Below, piece by piece: positions 8,678 to 17,637 of a stretch of 64,000 nucleotides of DNA. Below the pieces are notes generated by a model. It was not told the origin of the DNA, did not search any database, and worked only from the letters and a program-made list of their open reading frames with translations. The translations under genes were made by a program, and so were the position numbers. Every line of letters begins with the position of its first letter. The first letter of the stretch is position 1. Location of the stretch: assembly GCF_003985145.1 (NCBI RefSeq), contig NZ_ML133539.1, positions 1-64,000 of the forward strand, given 5' to 3'. This stretch comes from Rhizobium anhuiense (lineage in GTDB: Bacteria; Pseudomonadota; Alphaproteobacteria; Rhizobiales; Rhizobiaceae).

Positions 8678-9778
8678 ATGAGATCAGTCCTTTTTGCGGT
8701 GATAATCACGACAAGCGGCGCGGCGTCTGCTGCTGGACTAGACGACCATTTTGATGGCTCGAAACTGGATGTCTCAAAATGGACGACGCAGCAGGTTCTC
8801 TCGCACCAGATCGAGTTCACCAAACCCGGTCGCTGCGGGAGCGCTGCCATCGACATAGTCACGAAAGAAGGCGACGACGGCCTCGAATGCGAGGACGATT
8901 GCCAGAGGGCGGAACTGCGAACGGTCAAGAAGTCGTGGCCGACCTTCGGTGACGAGGTGTGGTACTCGTTCAGCTTCAAGATCACGGGTGACGTGCCATC
9001 CACGGGCAGCGCAAGATCCGTCATTGGACAATGGAAAGGTCCGGGCGACAGCAGTCCAATGATCGCCCAGCGCTTCGACAACGGCGTCTTCCACATCACC
9101 GTCCAGGACAACGATGTCCGACGTGTGGTCGCGAAGGCGGAGGGAGATCCCGACGCACTTCTCACCGCGCAGAACCTGCTTGGAAATCTCGAGTTCAACG
9201 AGCAGAACGTGAATGCAATCAAGTCCCTTCAGTCCCTCGACCTTATCAGCAGGAACGCGCCGGAAGTCTCGAAGCAATTCTTCAGCCAAAATTTGATGCA
9301 GAGCATGGGCCCTGAGGCGAAGGATTCAGACGCCAAGGCCCTGTCGCAGGCCCTTGGGCTCCCCGGCGATGGAGACCTGGTCTCCCAGTTCCGGTCGCTC
9401 GCTTTCGTCGCGGAGCCGGAAAAGTACATCGGCAAGGCGGATATCGAGATTGTTCCGGAAGCAAACCGCCCGCTGCCCGATCCACGCAAGGGCTGGGTCG
9501 ACATGATCTACCGGGTAAAGCCCGGCCGCACCGACAACGAATATGGTCCTCGGCGTTCCGGCGAGATCGATATCTGGGCGAACGGAGAGAAGATCGTCTC
9601 GGTCAAAGGCAATATCGGGGCCACCTTGAAGAAGAAGGACAACTTCCCTCTAGCCGGGCCATACTTCAAATTCGGCACCTACAGGCTCCGTCTCCCTGGG
9701 TCCTTCCATTTTGAGTTCGACGAGTTCTCGCAGTCGCCCACAAGGGCTGGTCTCGCACAGCTCTGCGCCACGCACTGA
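8678..9778 (+). CDS. Secreted polysaccharide lyase-like protein
   Basis: This 366-residue protein has a signal peptide (MRSVLFAVIITTSGAASAA). The ATG at 8678 is favoured by its spacing from GGGG; 8672 is an alternative. The mature protein reads like the PF14099-type polysaccharide lyase or heparin-lyase jelly-roll: DDHFDGSKLDVSKW, CQRAELRT, VWYSFSFKI, RSVIGQWKGPGD at the N-terminal half, then GWVDMIYRVKPG and SGEIDIWANGEKIVSVKGNIG with YFKFGTYR in the second half. Between the halves lies an insertion of about 120 residues (AEGDPDALLTAQN onward) unlike the core. It would cleave an acidic glycan outside the cytoplasm; the substrate is unknown. An S1/P1 nuclease follows in the same direction. 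Confidence 0.7.
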   Translation: MRSVLFAVIITTSGAASAAGLDDHFDGSKLDVSKWTTQQVLSHQIEFTKPGRCGSAAIDIVTKEGDDGLECEDDCQRAELRTVKKSWPTFGDEVWYSFSFKITGDVPSTGSARSVIGQWKGPGDSSPMIAQRFDNGVFHITVQDNDVRRVVAKAEGDPDALLTAQNLLGNLEFNEQNVNAIKSLQSLDLISRNAPEVSKQFFSQNLMQSMGPEAKDSDAKALSQALGLPGDGDLVSQFRSLAFVAEPEKYIGKADIEIVPEANRPLPDPRKGWVDMIYRVKPGRTDNEYGPRRSGEIDIWANGEKIVSVKGNIGATLKKKDNFPLAGPYFKFGTYRLRLPGSFHFEFDEFSQSPTRAGLAQLCATH

Positions 9779-9862
9779 GTACTATCCCCTGGTCGCTGAG
9801 GCGACCCATCCGCCAGGCCGCACAGTACAAATGTCCATGAGCAAATCCCTTGGGAGGCATAG

Positions 9863-10885
9863 ATGCTGCGAACGCTATTTATCATTTCTTCGGCGCTGTG
9901 GTCGACGGCGGCTTATGCCTGGTGGGACGAAGGCCACATGCGCATTGCAGCCATGGCCTACGAACAGCTCAGCCCAGCCGCCAAGGCGGAGGCCAACCGT
10001 CTGGTCAGGCTGAATCCTGACTACCAGCAATGGGTTCGTGCCATCCCCGACGCTCCGGATCACCAACCGGTCGATGTCGACCGCTATACCTTCGTGCGAG
10101 CAGCGGCATGGGCCGACGACATCAAGACTTACGCTGCCTACAGGACAGCAAGCGATAGAGCGAAGGACGGACCTAAGACAGCGCAGGCTGGCCGAAATAT
10201 CGGGTACAAGGATCTCCTCATTCACGGGTACTGGCACTTCAAGGACATCGCGTTTCGGATCGATGGCAAGCAGCCGCCCGAAGGCGACCCCGTCGATGCG
10301 GTCACGCAGATCAAGCTATTCACTGATGCCCTTCCCAAATCTTCCGGCAAATCGGACGACGTACGATCGTACGATCTCGTCTGGCTGCTCCATCTTGTGG
10401 GTGACGTCCATCAGCCGCTGCATGCGGTTACGCTTTTCGATGACAGGTTCACAAAGATCCATGATGCGAAGCATGAGCCGGACACCGGAGACCGTGGTGG
10501 CAACGAGATCAACGTCATTCCGGCGACCGGCGTCCCAGTGAACTTGCATGCTTATTGGGATTCAGAGTTCGGCGGGTACTCGACGGTGTTCGGTGCTCTG
10601 TTCGATGGATTCGATACCAAGACCGTTGATGGCGTCGTCGTTTCGACCCCGAAGATCCCTGCCCCGCCCACCGACAAAGCGGCTATCTCCGATCCGGCGG
10701 CATGGGCACAGGAAAGCTTCGAACTAGCGAAGACCTACGCCTATGCCGATCCAGTTTTAAAGGGCGACAGGCCGGAGCTGACCAGGGACTACGAGAAAAA
10801 TGCGAGGAGCACATCTGAGCAACAGGTGTCTCTTGCGGCAACTCGATTGGCAAATCTATTGAACGCCGCACTTGGAGGTCCCTGA
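9863..10885 (+). CDS. Secreted S1/P1-family nuclease
   Basis: This is a predicted periplasmic zinc-dependent single-strand nuclease of 340 residues. A 19-residue signal peptide ending AYA exposes W20 as the new N-terminus, as the family requires, because the terminal Trp binds zinc. Further ligands are visible in the expected order: DEGHMRIA (His), AAAWADDIK (Asp), YWHFKDI (His), WLLHLVGDVHQPLHAV (His, Asp, His) and DRGGNEI (Asp, Asn). Length and motif order fit the family. It is probably used for extracellular nucleic-acid degradation or phosphate scavenging, by analogy. GGGAGG lies just upstream of the ATG. Confidence 0.92.
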   Translation: MLRTLFIISSALWSTAAYAWWDEGHMRIAAMAYEQLSPAAKAEANRLVRLNPDYQQWVRAIPDAPDHQPVDVDRYTFVRAAAWADDIKTYAAYRTASDRAKDGPKTAQAGRNIGYKDLLIHGYWHFKDIAFRIDGKQPPEGDPVDAVTQIKLFTDALPKSSGKSDDVRSYDLVWLLHLVGDVHQPLHAVTLFDDRFTKIHDAKHEPDTGDRGGNEINVIPATGVPVNLHAYWDSEFGGYSTVFGALFDGFDTKTVDGVVVSTPKIPAPPTDKAAISDPAAWAQESFELAKTYAYADPVLKGDRPELTRDYEKNARSTSEQQVSLAATRLANLLNAALGGP

Positions 10886-11494
10886 GCTATTTGTGGCTGA
10901 GGTAGGGGCCCTGCAATGTTGAAGCGCTTGCATTCATCCCGATCCCAGGTCACGCTTGATCAGTCAGAGACAGGATCACAGCGCCAATGATGGACTGCAT
11001 TTATCTAGTTGACGAAGATTCGGGCAGGATCGTTCCCGTCGAGGCCGGGCGATATCGTGTCGTGCGTAACAACGATCAGTTGACCCGCACCGTTCTTGAG
11101 CAAGCTCGATGGCACCTACGTCACCCAAAGTTGCTGGCTGAAGGAATAGGTTCGGTCGACCTGGGGTACGTAGATCTAGGCAACCCCACGCGCTCAGACT
11201 CTTAGGATTCGAACGAAACTCGAAAACCACCGGCTTGATGCCGTTGATGAACGCACGCGGCCCTTGGATGTGGGTCGGGGATCGCGCGAGCGAGACCTCG
11301 CCTTCGGCATCGCGGCAAAGGCTTACGTTCTTTTTGCGCTCCGCCCGTACGATGTGCTGCTCGATGATAGATCCGCAATGCCGCCGCAAGGTATTCTCGC
11401 CCACGTCGGCCGGTTATGCATTGCTCAAGGGATCGGTGAGGACGGACCTTCTAGTAGGTTCAGTTCGGCGTACCATATGCATTCGGCCAGAGTG
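10886..11494. other. 609-bp stretch with no convincing gene
   Basis: Two short plus-strand frames have coding-like composition: 10987-11205 (72 aa, starting MMDCIYLVDEDSG) and an open frame from 11180 to 11503 containing RERDLAFGIAAKAYVLFALRPYDVL. Neither has a good ribosome site, and they sit in different frames, so they could be pieces of one decayed gene. A 142-aa minus-strand frame (10976-11404) is less protein-like. I recognise nothing here. Confidence 0.4.
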
Positions 11495-12826
11495 TCATAC
11501 TGATGTTTCAGGCCATCCGGAAGCAAATTGGAAACGGCCGACATAATAGGTGCGATACAACCAGTCGAGGTCGCCCTCCCATTCCCTGATGGCGTCGCTG
11601 AAATCACCGGTCCGACGTCGCTTATTGTTTCTGACAAATGCGGCGATCGAGACTGCGATCTTCTGGAGCCGTGCGGGGCTGCCCTTCGTACCCCAATCAG
11701 TCATATAGGACTTTGGAAAAACCGGGGGAAGTGCACCCTCAAATACCCTCGCCAATATCCCTCGCCGAACTGCTTCGGGTTCACCTTGAACGCGGCCGAC
11801 GCGGTATTCCAAGAATGCGAGCATCCCTTCCGGAATAACATTCGATAGCGAAAGCAGCCCATTCCCTCCTTTCGCCTCCGTCGAAGGCCATGGGAACCGT
11901 CCCTCATCCATTTCGACTGCACGTCGCTCCCATTCCAGGTTCACATCGTTGATCATCTTGTTCGCGGCAGAATGCGACGCTCGCAAAAGAGGATTAGCAA
12001 GTATCCTGATCGCATTCTTCCACATGGCCAGGAGTTCGCTATTGCTCCGACCACTCATCGTGGCTACCTCAGATGGCCGCTTCTTCCTGCGGTCGCCGTC
12101 AGGGACCACCCGGGGCAATCTCAATTTTCCTGAGTTCAACTTGGCTTTGGCGACAGGGGTTAGGCGGAGCGACTTGCCCTGCTTGGTGATCGCGGCAGCG
12201 CCGTTGAGTGCATCCATCGCTCGCGAAAAATTGCGCTGCGCCAGCTTCTGTCCCTCTACAGGTTTGCAAGAGCATGCAAGGTCGAGAGGATATCCAAGAA
12301 GCTCGGACATGAGGGGAAGCAGTTTCCCTTGCCGCCGGGGCCCTCCAGTCGCGAGTGTTTGAACGACAGCCCGCATGATGGCGGCCGGATCCGGAATGTT
12401 GTCGCGGGTAGCCACTGGGATAGCCTGCCCGGCCTTCTGTCTGCCTGGAACTCTGGCTTCTACTTTGAGAAAAAATGGAGTTGATGTAAGGAAAGATCGT
12501 CCGGCCTCCGTCAGAGCGATTTCCACGCACGGAAATGTGCCCTCGACACAGTGCGCCAACCCCCTTTCGACTAAACTTGAGCTGAACGCCTGGAACTGCA
12601 GTTCGCCAATGATGCCTAGTCGGCCACTCACGAGCGGGAATGACATTTGACCGTCGATCCGAAGCGACACCGTTGCTCCAGGTTCGGAGGCGACCACTCT
12701 GATAAGTTCGCGCTCCAGCCGGTCATGCGCTGCCATCATGTCGCGCTCCTCGATTGAAGGCGGTACGGGTTCGGCGGCTGTTTCTTTAATCATTCCGGCT
12801 CCCTGGGCGATGATTGCAAAATCCAT
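11495..12826 (-). CDS. Hypothetical protein divergent from HNH-RecQ
   Basis: I do not recognise this 443-residue soluble protein. It has no signal peptide or membrane segment. An N-terminal part (about 60-115, GIIGELQFQAFSSSLVERGL to LTEAGRSFL) has the look of a winged helix-turn-helix. The middle is basic (KLRLPRVVPDGDRRKKRPSE) and could touch nucleic acid. The C-terminus (KIAVSIAAFVRNNKRRR to WLYRTYY) is helical. AGGT lies six bases before the ATG. It is transcribed away from the HNH-RecQ gene across a 177-base shared upstream region, so joint regulation is possible but unproven. Confidence 0.6.
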   Translation of the reverse strand: MDFAIIAQGAGMIKETAAEPVPPSIEERDMMAAHDRLERELIRVVASEPGATVSLRIDGQMSFPLVSGRLGIIGELQFQAFSSSLVERGLAHCVEGTFPCVEIALTEAGRSFLTSTPFFLKVEARVPGRQKAGQAIPVATRDNIPDPAAIMRAVVQTLATGGPRRQGKLLPLMSELLGYPLDLACSCKPVEGQKLAQRNFSRAMDALNGAAAITKQGKSLRLTPVAKAKLNSGKLRLPRVVPDGDRRKKRPSEVATMSGRSNSELLAMWKNAIRILANPLLRASHSAANKMINDVNLEWERRAVEMDEGRFPWPSTEAKGGNGLLSLSNVIPEGMLAFLEYRVGRVQGEPEAVRRGILARVFEGALPPVFPKSYMTDWGTKGSPARLQKIAVSIAAFVRNNKRRRTGDFSDAIREWEGDLDWLYRTYYVGRFQFASGWPETSV

Positions 12827-13003
12827 GTTTTACCTGCCGGAATCTAGTCGGAATTGTAATTTCGCGGAGCAGGCAGCAGTAAAGACCACGTCGCAATGAA
12901 GTAGGCCGGGCGAAACCGCAGCTCATCGGGACGTCGTGGTTACACTTTCGCAGGCACTTTCCTTCAGAATGGCGAGCTCAGACAACCGGTAGAGTCGCGT
13001 TCA

Positions 13004-14665
13004 TTGGCAAATTGGGAAGACACCCGCCGTCTGGTGCTGGAACGGGACGGTTTCAAGTGCGTATCCTGCTCGACGAAACTGAAGTCGCGCGAGGCTGACG
13101 TGCATCACCTCCTTCCGAGATCCATGGGCGGATCCGACGAGCTTTCGAACTTGGTGACACTATGTGACGGCTGCCACGCCGCTCATCATCCCAATCTAGC
13201 CGGAGGGCTGGCGAGGCGCGCGATCGAACGCTGGGCGATGCGGCTGGCCCGCTGGCTGGATCGGGACGCACGTGGCCTTGAAGCCGGAATGAACTTCGGA
13301 CCTGTCTTGCGCCTGTTCGGTGTCTCCCATTTCAGGAGCGGGCAACTTCCGATCGTCCTAGCGGCGCTCGCTGGGAAGTCTGTCCTCGTAGTCAGCCCGA
13401 CTGGATCCGGAAAGTCGCTGTGCTTCCAAATCCCTGCCATTTTGCGGAATGGTTGCACGATGGTGATTAGCCCGCTGAAGACACTGATGGCGGACCAGGT
13501 TTCTGGACTTCTCCGGAAGAAAATTCCAGCGACCTTCGTCAACAGCGGCCTGGGTGCCGAGGAGAAGGAAATACGGTACGACATGGTCCGTGCGAATGCG
13601 GTGAAGTTTCTGTATCTCGCACCCGAGCGCTTCTTCGTGAAGAGCCGGGAAGAGCGAAAGGCGCTGGCGGAGAGGCGACCCGAATTCCTGGTCGTGGACG
13701 AAGCCCACTGCGTCGATGCATGGGGCCGAGATTTCCGGCCAGAGTACGGTCGCCTTGCTGAGGTCCGTTCGAAGCTTGGTTCTCCGCCGATCCTTGCTTT
13801 CACGGCGACCGCAGGTCAGGCGATGCAGCAGCGGATCTTAGCATCGCTTGGGATAGAGGACGCCGAAATCTTCGTTCGAGGAGTCGATCGGCCGAACATT
13901 GCCATGGTTCGCTGGCGGGCGGCGCCGTCGGAGCGGCATCATGAGATCGCATCGCTGTTGCGGCTCCCGGTGTTCGCCGGACGAAAGGTCATGGTCTTCG
14001 TTCCGACCGCACGCATCGGCCTGGAACTCCAGGCCGACCTCAAGAACAACGGGCTCAACATCCCCTTCTATCATTCCAAACTGGGGAACGAATGGGACCG
14101 TCAGGAGCTCCTCAAGCGTTTCCAGGGTGAAAGCCTCCCCGTGGTAAACCACATCATCTGCACGAACGCCTTTGGAATGGGACTCGACGTGCCCGATGTT
14201 CGGCTGGTGATCCATTGGCAGCAGCCCGCTTCCGTCGAGGACTATCTGCAGGAGTTCGGTCGCGCCGGCCGCGATGGTAAGCAGTCTGTCGCAGTGACGC
14301 TCACCGATGGCGGACGTGGCCCGGGCCGGGATATCGGCCTCCTCCGGTTCATGGCCGATAAGACTGCAAACGGCTCCGGTTTGGACGAAATCAGTGCTCG
14401 TGCCATGCTGAAGCAGAGGTACTCGCAGATCGAGGATCTGTCCAATCTGCTGTCTTCAGGGGATTGCTTTCGTCAAGGAATTGTCGGGTATTTTGAGGGC
14501 CCGAAGGTGAGGCCCCATCCGAGCCTCGGGATGAGGATCCTTAATTGGGCGTTCAGCAAGGAAGCCGCGCCAAAGCGTTTCCGGTACTGCTGTGATGCGT
14601 GTGCACGCGTGGATCCACGCCTGGAGAACCTGCCGCAGCATGTCACTTCCGTGTTCGTGAAATAG
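13004..14665 (+). CDS. HNH endonuclease-RecQ helicase fusion
   Basis: One 553-residue protein carries two enzymes. Residues 1-65 are an HNH nuclease with CVSC (19-22), HH at 34-35, N49, CDGC (54-57) and H58, a zinc-stabilised beta-beta-alpha metal fold. Residues about 90-480 are a RecQ-type helicase: Walker A SPTGSGKS near 132-139, VVDEAHCVDAWGRDFRPEY with the RecQ aromatic-rich loop (from about 230), and motif VI QEFGRAGRDG. A zinc-binding tail (GDCFRQGIVGYF to RYCCDACAR) follows; no HRDC domain is present. The start is TTG because the upstream in-frame ATG at 12969 runs into a stop. It is likely to unwind and cut DNA. Defence rather than housekeeping repair is my inference from the fusion and the neighbourhood. 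Confidence 0.85.
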   Translation: MANWEDTRRLVLERDGFKCVSCSTKLKSREADVHHLLPRSMGGSDELSNLVTLCDGCHAAHHPNLAGGLARRAIERWAMRLARWLDRDARGLEAGMNFGPVLRLFGVSHFRSGQLPIVLAALAGKSVLVVSPTGSGKSLCFQIPAILRNGCTMVISPLKTLMADQVSGLLRKKIPATFVNSGLGAEEKEIRYDMVRANAVKFLYLAPERFFVKSREERKALAERRPEFLVVDEAHCVDAWGRDFRPEYGRLAEVRSKLGSPPILAFTATAGQAMQQRILASLGIEDAEIFVRGVDRPNIAMVRWRAAPSERHHEIASLLRLPVFAGRKVMVFVPTARIGLELQADLKNNGLNIPFYHSKLGNEWDRQELLKRFQGESLPVVNHIICTNAFGMGLDVPDVRLVIHWQQPASVEDYLQEFGRAGRDGKQSVAVTLTDGGRGPGRDIGLLRFMADKTANGSGLDEISARAMLKQRYSQIEDLSNLLSSGDCFRQGIVGYFEGPKVRPHPSLGMRILNWAFSKEAAPKRFRYCCDACARVDPRLENLPQHVTSVFVK

Positions 14666-14731
14666 GCCGATGGTAAGTCGCCCCACACGATGACGGGAGG
14701 CGATGCCCGGTTTTCGGCGAGGATAGGCTCT

Positions 14732-14908
14732 CTAGTGGCGGCCGATTTCGGCTTCCACTTTCTTTCGGGAGTTGCCCGTCCTCTTCACCGCTTTCTTGAC
14801 GGCGTCCTTTGAGACACCCTCTTTTCGGGCTTCGTACTTGACCTCGTGGTCCTGCCCTGCTGCAACCTTCGCACGATCCTGAGAGCGTCCGCGGGATGAC
14901 TGCGCCAT
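14732..14908 (-). CDS. DUF3606-like miniprotein
   Basis: This short gene encodes 58 residues, starting MAQSSRGRSQDR and containing EVKYEARKEGVSKDAVKKAV then KRTGNSRKKVEAEI. The pattern of a YEARKxGVS helix followed by a KKAVxxxGNS turn is that of DUF3606 proteins, common in rhizobia and of unknown role. The protein is very basic and may bind nucleic acid. AAGGAG sits about 8 bases before the ATG. It lies next to the Ku genes but on the other strand. Confidence 0.75.
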   Translation of the reverse strand: MAQSSRGRSQDRAKVAAGQDHEVKYEARKEGVSKDAVKKAVKRTGNSRKKVEAEIGRH

Positions 14909-15110
14909 CGAGTTTCTCCTTGTGTTTATGAATCACAGAAGAAACTCACAGGGATTCCGGTAGTTCCCTGGAGACGCGAAGCTGCCCTGGCTCGCCAACT
15001 GAGAGGTCCCGGGGGGTTTTGCTACCACAGCCCTTATGAAACGGCCTCCATACAACCAGCCGGAGAGACAAGCCGCTGCCTGAAGGAGATTCCGTAAGCC
15101 ATTGAAAAAT

Positions 15111-15135
15111 GATTCGTTTCGAGTCGGAACGAATC
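15111..15135. promoter_or_regulatory. Inverted repeat upstream of the Ku operon
   Basis: GATTCGTT and AACGAATC form perfect 8-base arms around a 9-base centre, about 50 bases before the first Ku start. It may be an operator for the Ku genes or a hairpin in their leader. No known regulator site was recognised. Confidence 0.45.
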
Positions 15136-15184
15136 ACCTTCGCACGTCTTTGAGTCGCGACCTAGCGATTCGGAGGATCCGTCC

Positions 15185-16102
15185 ATGGCATCGGGACATC
15201 GCGCGCAGTGGAAGGGCTTCTTGCGGTTTGGGGAGGTAAGCTGCGGCGTGGCACTCTACACGGCCGCCAGCACGTCCGAGCGCATCACGTTCAATACGAT
15301 CAACTCCAAGACAGGCAATCGCGTCAACCGTATCTTCGTCGACAGCGAGACCGAAGAAAGCGTGGAGCGGGATGCCCAGACGAAAGGCTTCGAGATCGAC
15401 GACGGCCAATACATCATCATCGACCCCGAGGAAGTGGCCGCGACGATTCCGGAAAGCAACAAGACGCTTGAAGTGCAGGCCTTCATCCCCTGCAGCGAGA
15501 TCGACGACATCTATTTCGACAAGCCATACTACCTAACACCGGACAAGATGAACGCTGACGCCTTCGTTGCCCTCCGCGAGGCCATGAAAAGGTCCAAGGT
15601 CGCCGCAATTGCGCGTGCCGTTCTCTTCCGGCGAGTCCGGACGGTGCTCATACGCCCGCACGGCAGGGGCTTGATCGCCACCACGCTCAACTACGACTAC
15701 GAAGTCCGCTCCTCGAAAAAGGCTTTCGAGGAGATGCCGAAGCTGAATATCGAAGGCGAGATGCTCGACCTTGCGAAGCACATCATTTCGACGAAGAGAG
15801 GAGAGTTCAATCCGGCGACATTCGACGACCGGTACGAAGCCGCCCTGGCGGAGCTCGTGAAGGCGAAGCTGGAAGGCAAAGCGCTTCCGAGGCCGAGGAA
15901 GGTCGAGGTCTCGAAACCGAACGATCTGCTGGCCGCCCTTCGCGAGAGTGCCGGGCTTCTCAAGGCTGGCGCGGCCGGAGGCAACAAACCGAAACGCACT
16001 GCCGCCAATGCCAACAAAGGCAATGGTCGGGAGCGCGCCGCGCGCGGAGTGGCCTCGAAAGCCGCCTCTTCCGGAGCTGCTCCGCGTCGCAAAGCAAGCT
16101 AA
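15185..16102 (+). CDS. ku: Non-homologous end-joining protein Ku (first copy)
   Basis: Bacterial Ku binds DNA ends and recruits the ligase LigD for end joining. Seen in the 305 residues: the Ku core from WKGFLRFGEVSCGVALYTA through ITFNTINSKTGNRVNRIFVD, FIPCSEIDDIYFDKPYYLTPD and EMLDLAKHIISTKRGEFNPA. After about residue 250 comes a Lys/Arg/Ala-rich tail (KPKRTAANANKGNGRERAAR), typical of rhizobial Ku proteins and probably a DNA-binding extension. The second Ku gene follows 15 bases later with its own ribosome site, so this is an operon. Sinorhizobium has paired Ku genes that act together; heterodimer formation here is inferred. No ligD is in the window. Confidence 0.95.
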   Translation: MASGHRAQWKGFLRFGEVSCGVALYTAASTSERITFNTINSKTGNRVNRIFVDSETEESVERDAQTKGFEIDDGQYIIIDPEEVAATIPESNKTLEVQAFIPCSEIDDIYFDKPYYLTPDKMNADAFVALREAMKRSKVAAIARAVLFRRVRTVLIRPHGRGLIATTLNYDYEVRSSKKAFEEMPKLNIEGEMLDLAKHIISTKRGEFNPATFDDRYEAALAELVKAKLEGKALPRPRKVEVSKPNDLLAALRESAGLLKAGAAGGNKPKRTAANANKGNGRERAARGVASKAASSGAAPRRKAS

Positions 16103-16117
16103 CAGGAGATCGCGGCT

Positions 16118-16927
16118 ATGGCTCCCTATTATTGGAAAGGGTATCTGAAGCTATCGCTCGTCACATGCCCCGTTGCGATGACACCGGCGACGTCGGAATC
16201 CGAGAAGGTTCGCTTCCATACGCTGAATAAGGCGACCGGGAACCGCGTGGTTTCGCGGTATGTCGACTCCGTGACTGGGAAGCCGGTCAAGGACGAAAAC
16301 GAGGCCAAGGGTTACGCGCGTGGCGAGAATGACTATGTCATCCTGACCGAAGATGATCTCGACCGGGTCGCGCTGGACACCGTGAAGACGATCGACATCG
16401 AAAAGTTCGTGCCGGCGGACTCCATCGAGTGGACCTATCTCGAGAAGCCCCATTATCTTATGCCTGACGACCCGGTTGGCAACGAGGCATTCGCCGTCAT
16501 CCGTGATGCCATGAAGGCGGACCAGGTATTCGGCGTCTCGAAGCTGGTGATGGGCCGCCGCGAACGCGCCGTCATCCTGGAACCCCGCGACGAAGGAATT
16601 GTTCTTTGGAGCCTGCGGTTCGGCGACGAGGTGCGGCCAGAGGATTCGTACTTCGAGGATATAGACGAAGATGCGGATCCCGACCTCGTTCCTCTCGTCG
16701 AGAAGCTCATCAAGCGGAAGTCGGCTCACTGGTCGCCGGAGATGGCCAGCGATCCGATCCAGACCAGTTTGCTCAAGCTCATCGACGAAAAGAGGAAGGC
16801 GCTGAAGCCGAGGAAGGCGGTCAAGGGCAAGGCGCCTGGGATCGCCCCCTCGTCAAACGTCGTCAACATCATGGACGCTCTCCGGAAGAGCCTCGAAGCC
16901 GATCTCAAAGGTCGGAAGGCAGGATGA
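16118..16927 (+). CDS. ku: Non-homologous end-joining protein Ku (second copy)
   Basis: A second, divergent Ku of 269 residues starts MAPYYWKGYLKLSLVTCPVAM and keeps the fold landmarks VRFHTLNKATGNRVVSRYVD, FVPADSIEWTYLEKPHYLMPD and LVEKLIKRKSAHWSPEMASDP. It ends with a short basic tail and lacks the long Lys-rich extension of the first copy. The difference in tail length suggests the two proteins form a mixed dimer with distinct end-binding roles, which is my inference. AGGAG lies upstream (in the 16102-16118 gap), and another small gene follows only 4 bases downstream. Confidence 0.94.
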   Translation: MAPYYWKGYLKLSLVTCPVAMTPATSESEKVRFHTLNKATGNRVVSRYVDSVTGKPVKDENEAKGYARGENDYVILTEDDLDRVALDTVKTIDIEKFVPADSIEWTYLEKPHYLMPDDPVGNEAFAVIRDAMKADQVFGVSKLVMGRRERAVILEPRDEGIVLWSLRFGDEVRPEDSYFEDIDEDADPDLVPLVEKLIKRKSAHWSPEMASDPIQTSLLKLIDEKRKALKPRKAVKGKAPGIAPSSNVVNIMDALRKSLEADLKGRKAG

Positions 16928-16931
16928 TCTC

Positions 16932-17195
16932 ATGCATCTGACGAACACCAAAGTTGCCCACGAGAACGGAGGCTGGCGCGTCGACTTCCTTGGAGACGAT
17001 GGCGATGCGGTTACCGTTCATGTAGCCGATGCCGCCTACATCGATGAGGAGGCTGCGGTCGAACGCGCACGCGCCATCATGGTGCAGTTAACGGCGTTCG
17101 GCACCCGAGGCGGTGGTCGAAGCGTGAACACCTACGATGCCGCGAGCAACGGGAATTTCGACGACGAGCTGCCCCTTCTCGATACTCGGCACTGA
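16932..17195 (+). CDS. Small hypothetical protein in the Ku operon
   Basis: An 87-residue acidic protein starts 4 bases after the second Ku gene. Its N-terminal half reads as a small beta-sheet with a helix (NGGWRVDFLGDDGDAVTVHV, then EEAAVERARAIMVQLTAF). The rest is Gly/Asn/Asp-rich and probably disordered. I do not know the family. Tight spacing implies co-expression with Ku. Confidence 0.6.
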   Translation: MHLTNTKVAHENGGWRVDFLGDDGDAVTVHVADAAYIDEEAAVERARAIMVQLTAFGTRGGGRSVNTYDAASNGNFDDELPLLDTRH

Positions 17196-17265
17196 TCACT
17201 CCGCCCGCGCCCCTATTCCAATCGCATTGCGCGGGCTCCGAAGAACCGCTGTGGTCACACAGCAT

Positions 17266-17448
17266 TCAGCTCGATGCGTTGGCCTTAGCGGCTTCGATCT
17301 CGCTCAACTGCCATTTCCAAAGGCAAAAAAGCTTGTCGTCCGATGGCGAGACACCGGCGGCGTCCAGAGTCCACTTCCGCTCCATCGCCTTGAAGAAAAT
17401 TTCATTCTCGCGTCGTTGCAACTCTTTGGAGTCCAGACCTTCGAACAT
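17266..17448 (-). CDS. Small hypothetical protein
   Basis: The 60-residue protein (MFEGLDSKELQRRENEIFF then KAMERKWTLDAAG) starts at the ATG at 17448, preceded by AAAGGA at good distance. The frame extends upstream to 17514 without a better site. It is soluble and helical, with two tryptophans in KLFCLWKWQLSEIE. It is divergent from the gene at 17638. Function is unknown. Confidence 0.5.
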   Translation of the reverse strand: MFEGLDSKELQRRENEIFFKAMERKWTLDAAGVSPSDDKLFCLWKWQLSEIEAAKANASS

Positions 17449-17637
17449 GTGAATCCTTTCATGGTTGCATTTGTGTGCTCTGGCAATGAACCGGCAATTG
17501 ATGGTGGTTCGCAATCGTGGGGCACGTCAACAAAGAAATGTCCGATCAGAGGTGCCGGAGTTCATCTCCAGATTACTTCGAGTTCGCCAACCGGCAGCCC
17601 ATTGAAGCGCGCTCCTTCCAATCCCATCTGCTCGCCT

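Noticed and set aside
10976..11404. 142-codon minus-strand frame in a gene-poor stretch
   Set aside because: Cys/Arg-rich, no ribosome site, no family; overlaps two equally weak plus-strand frames.
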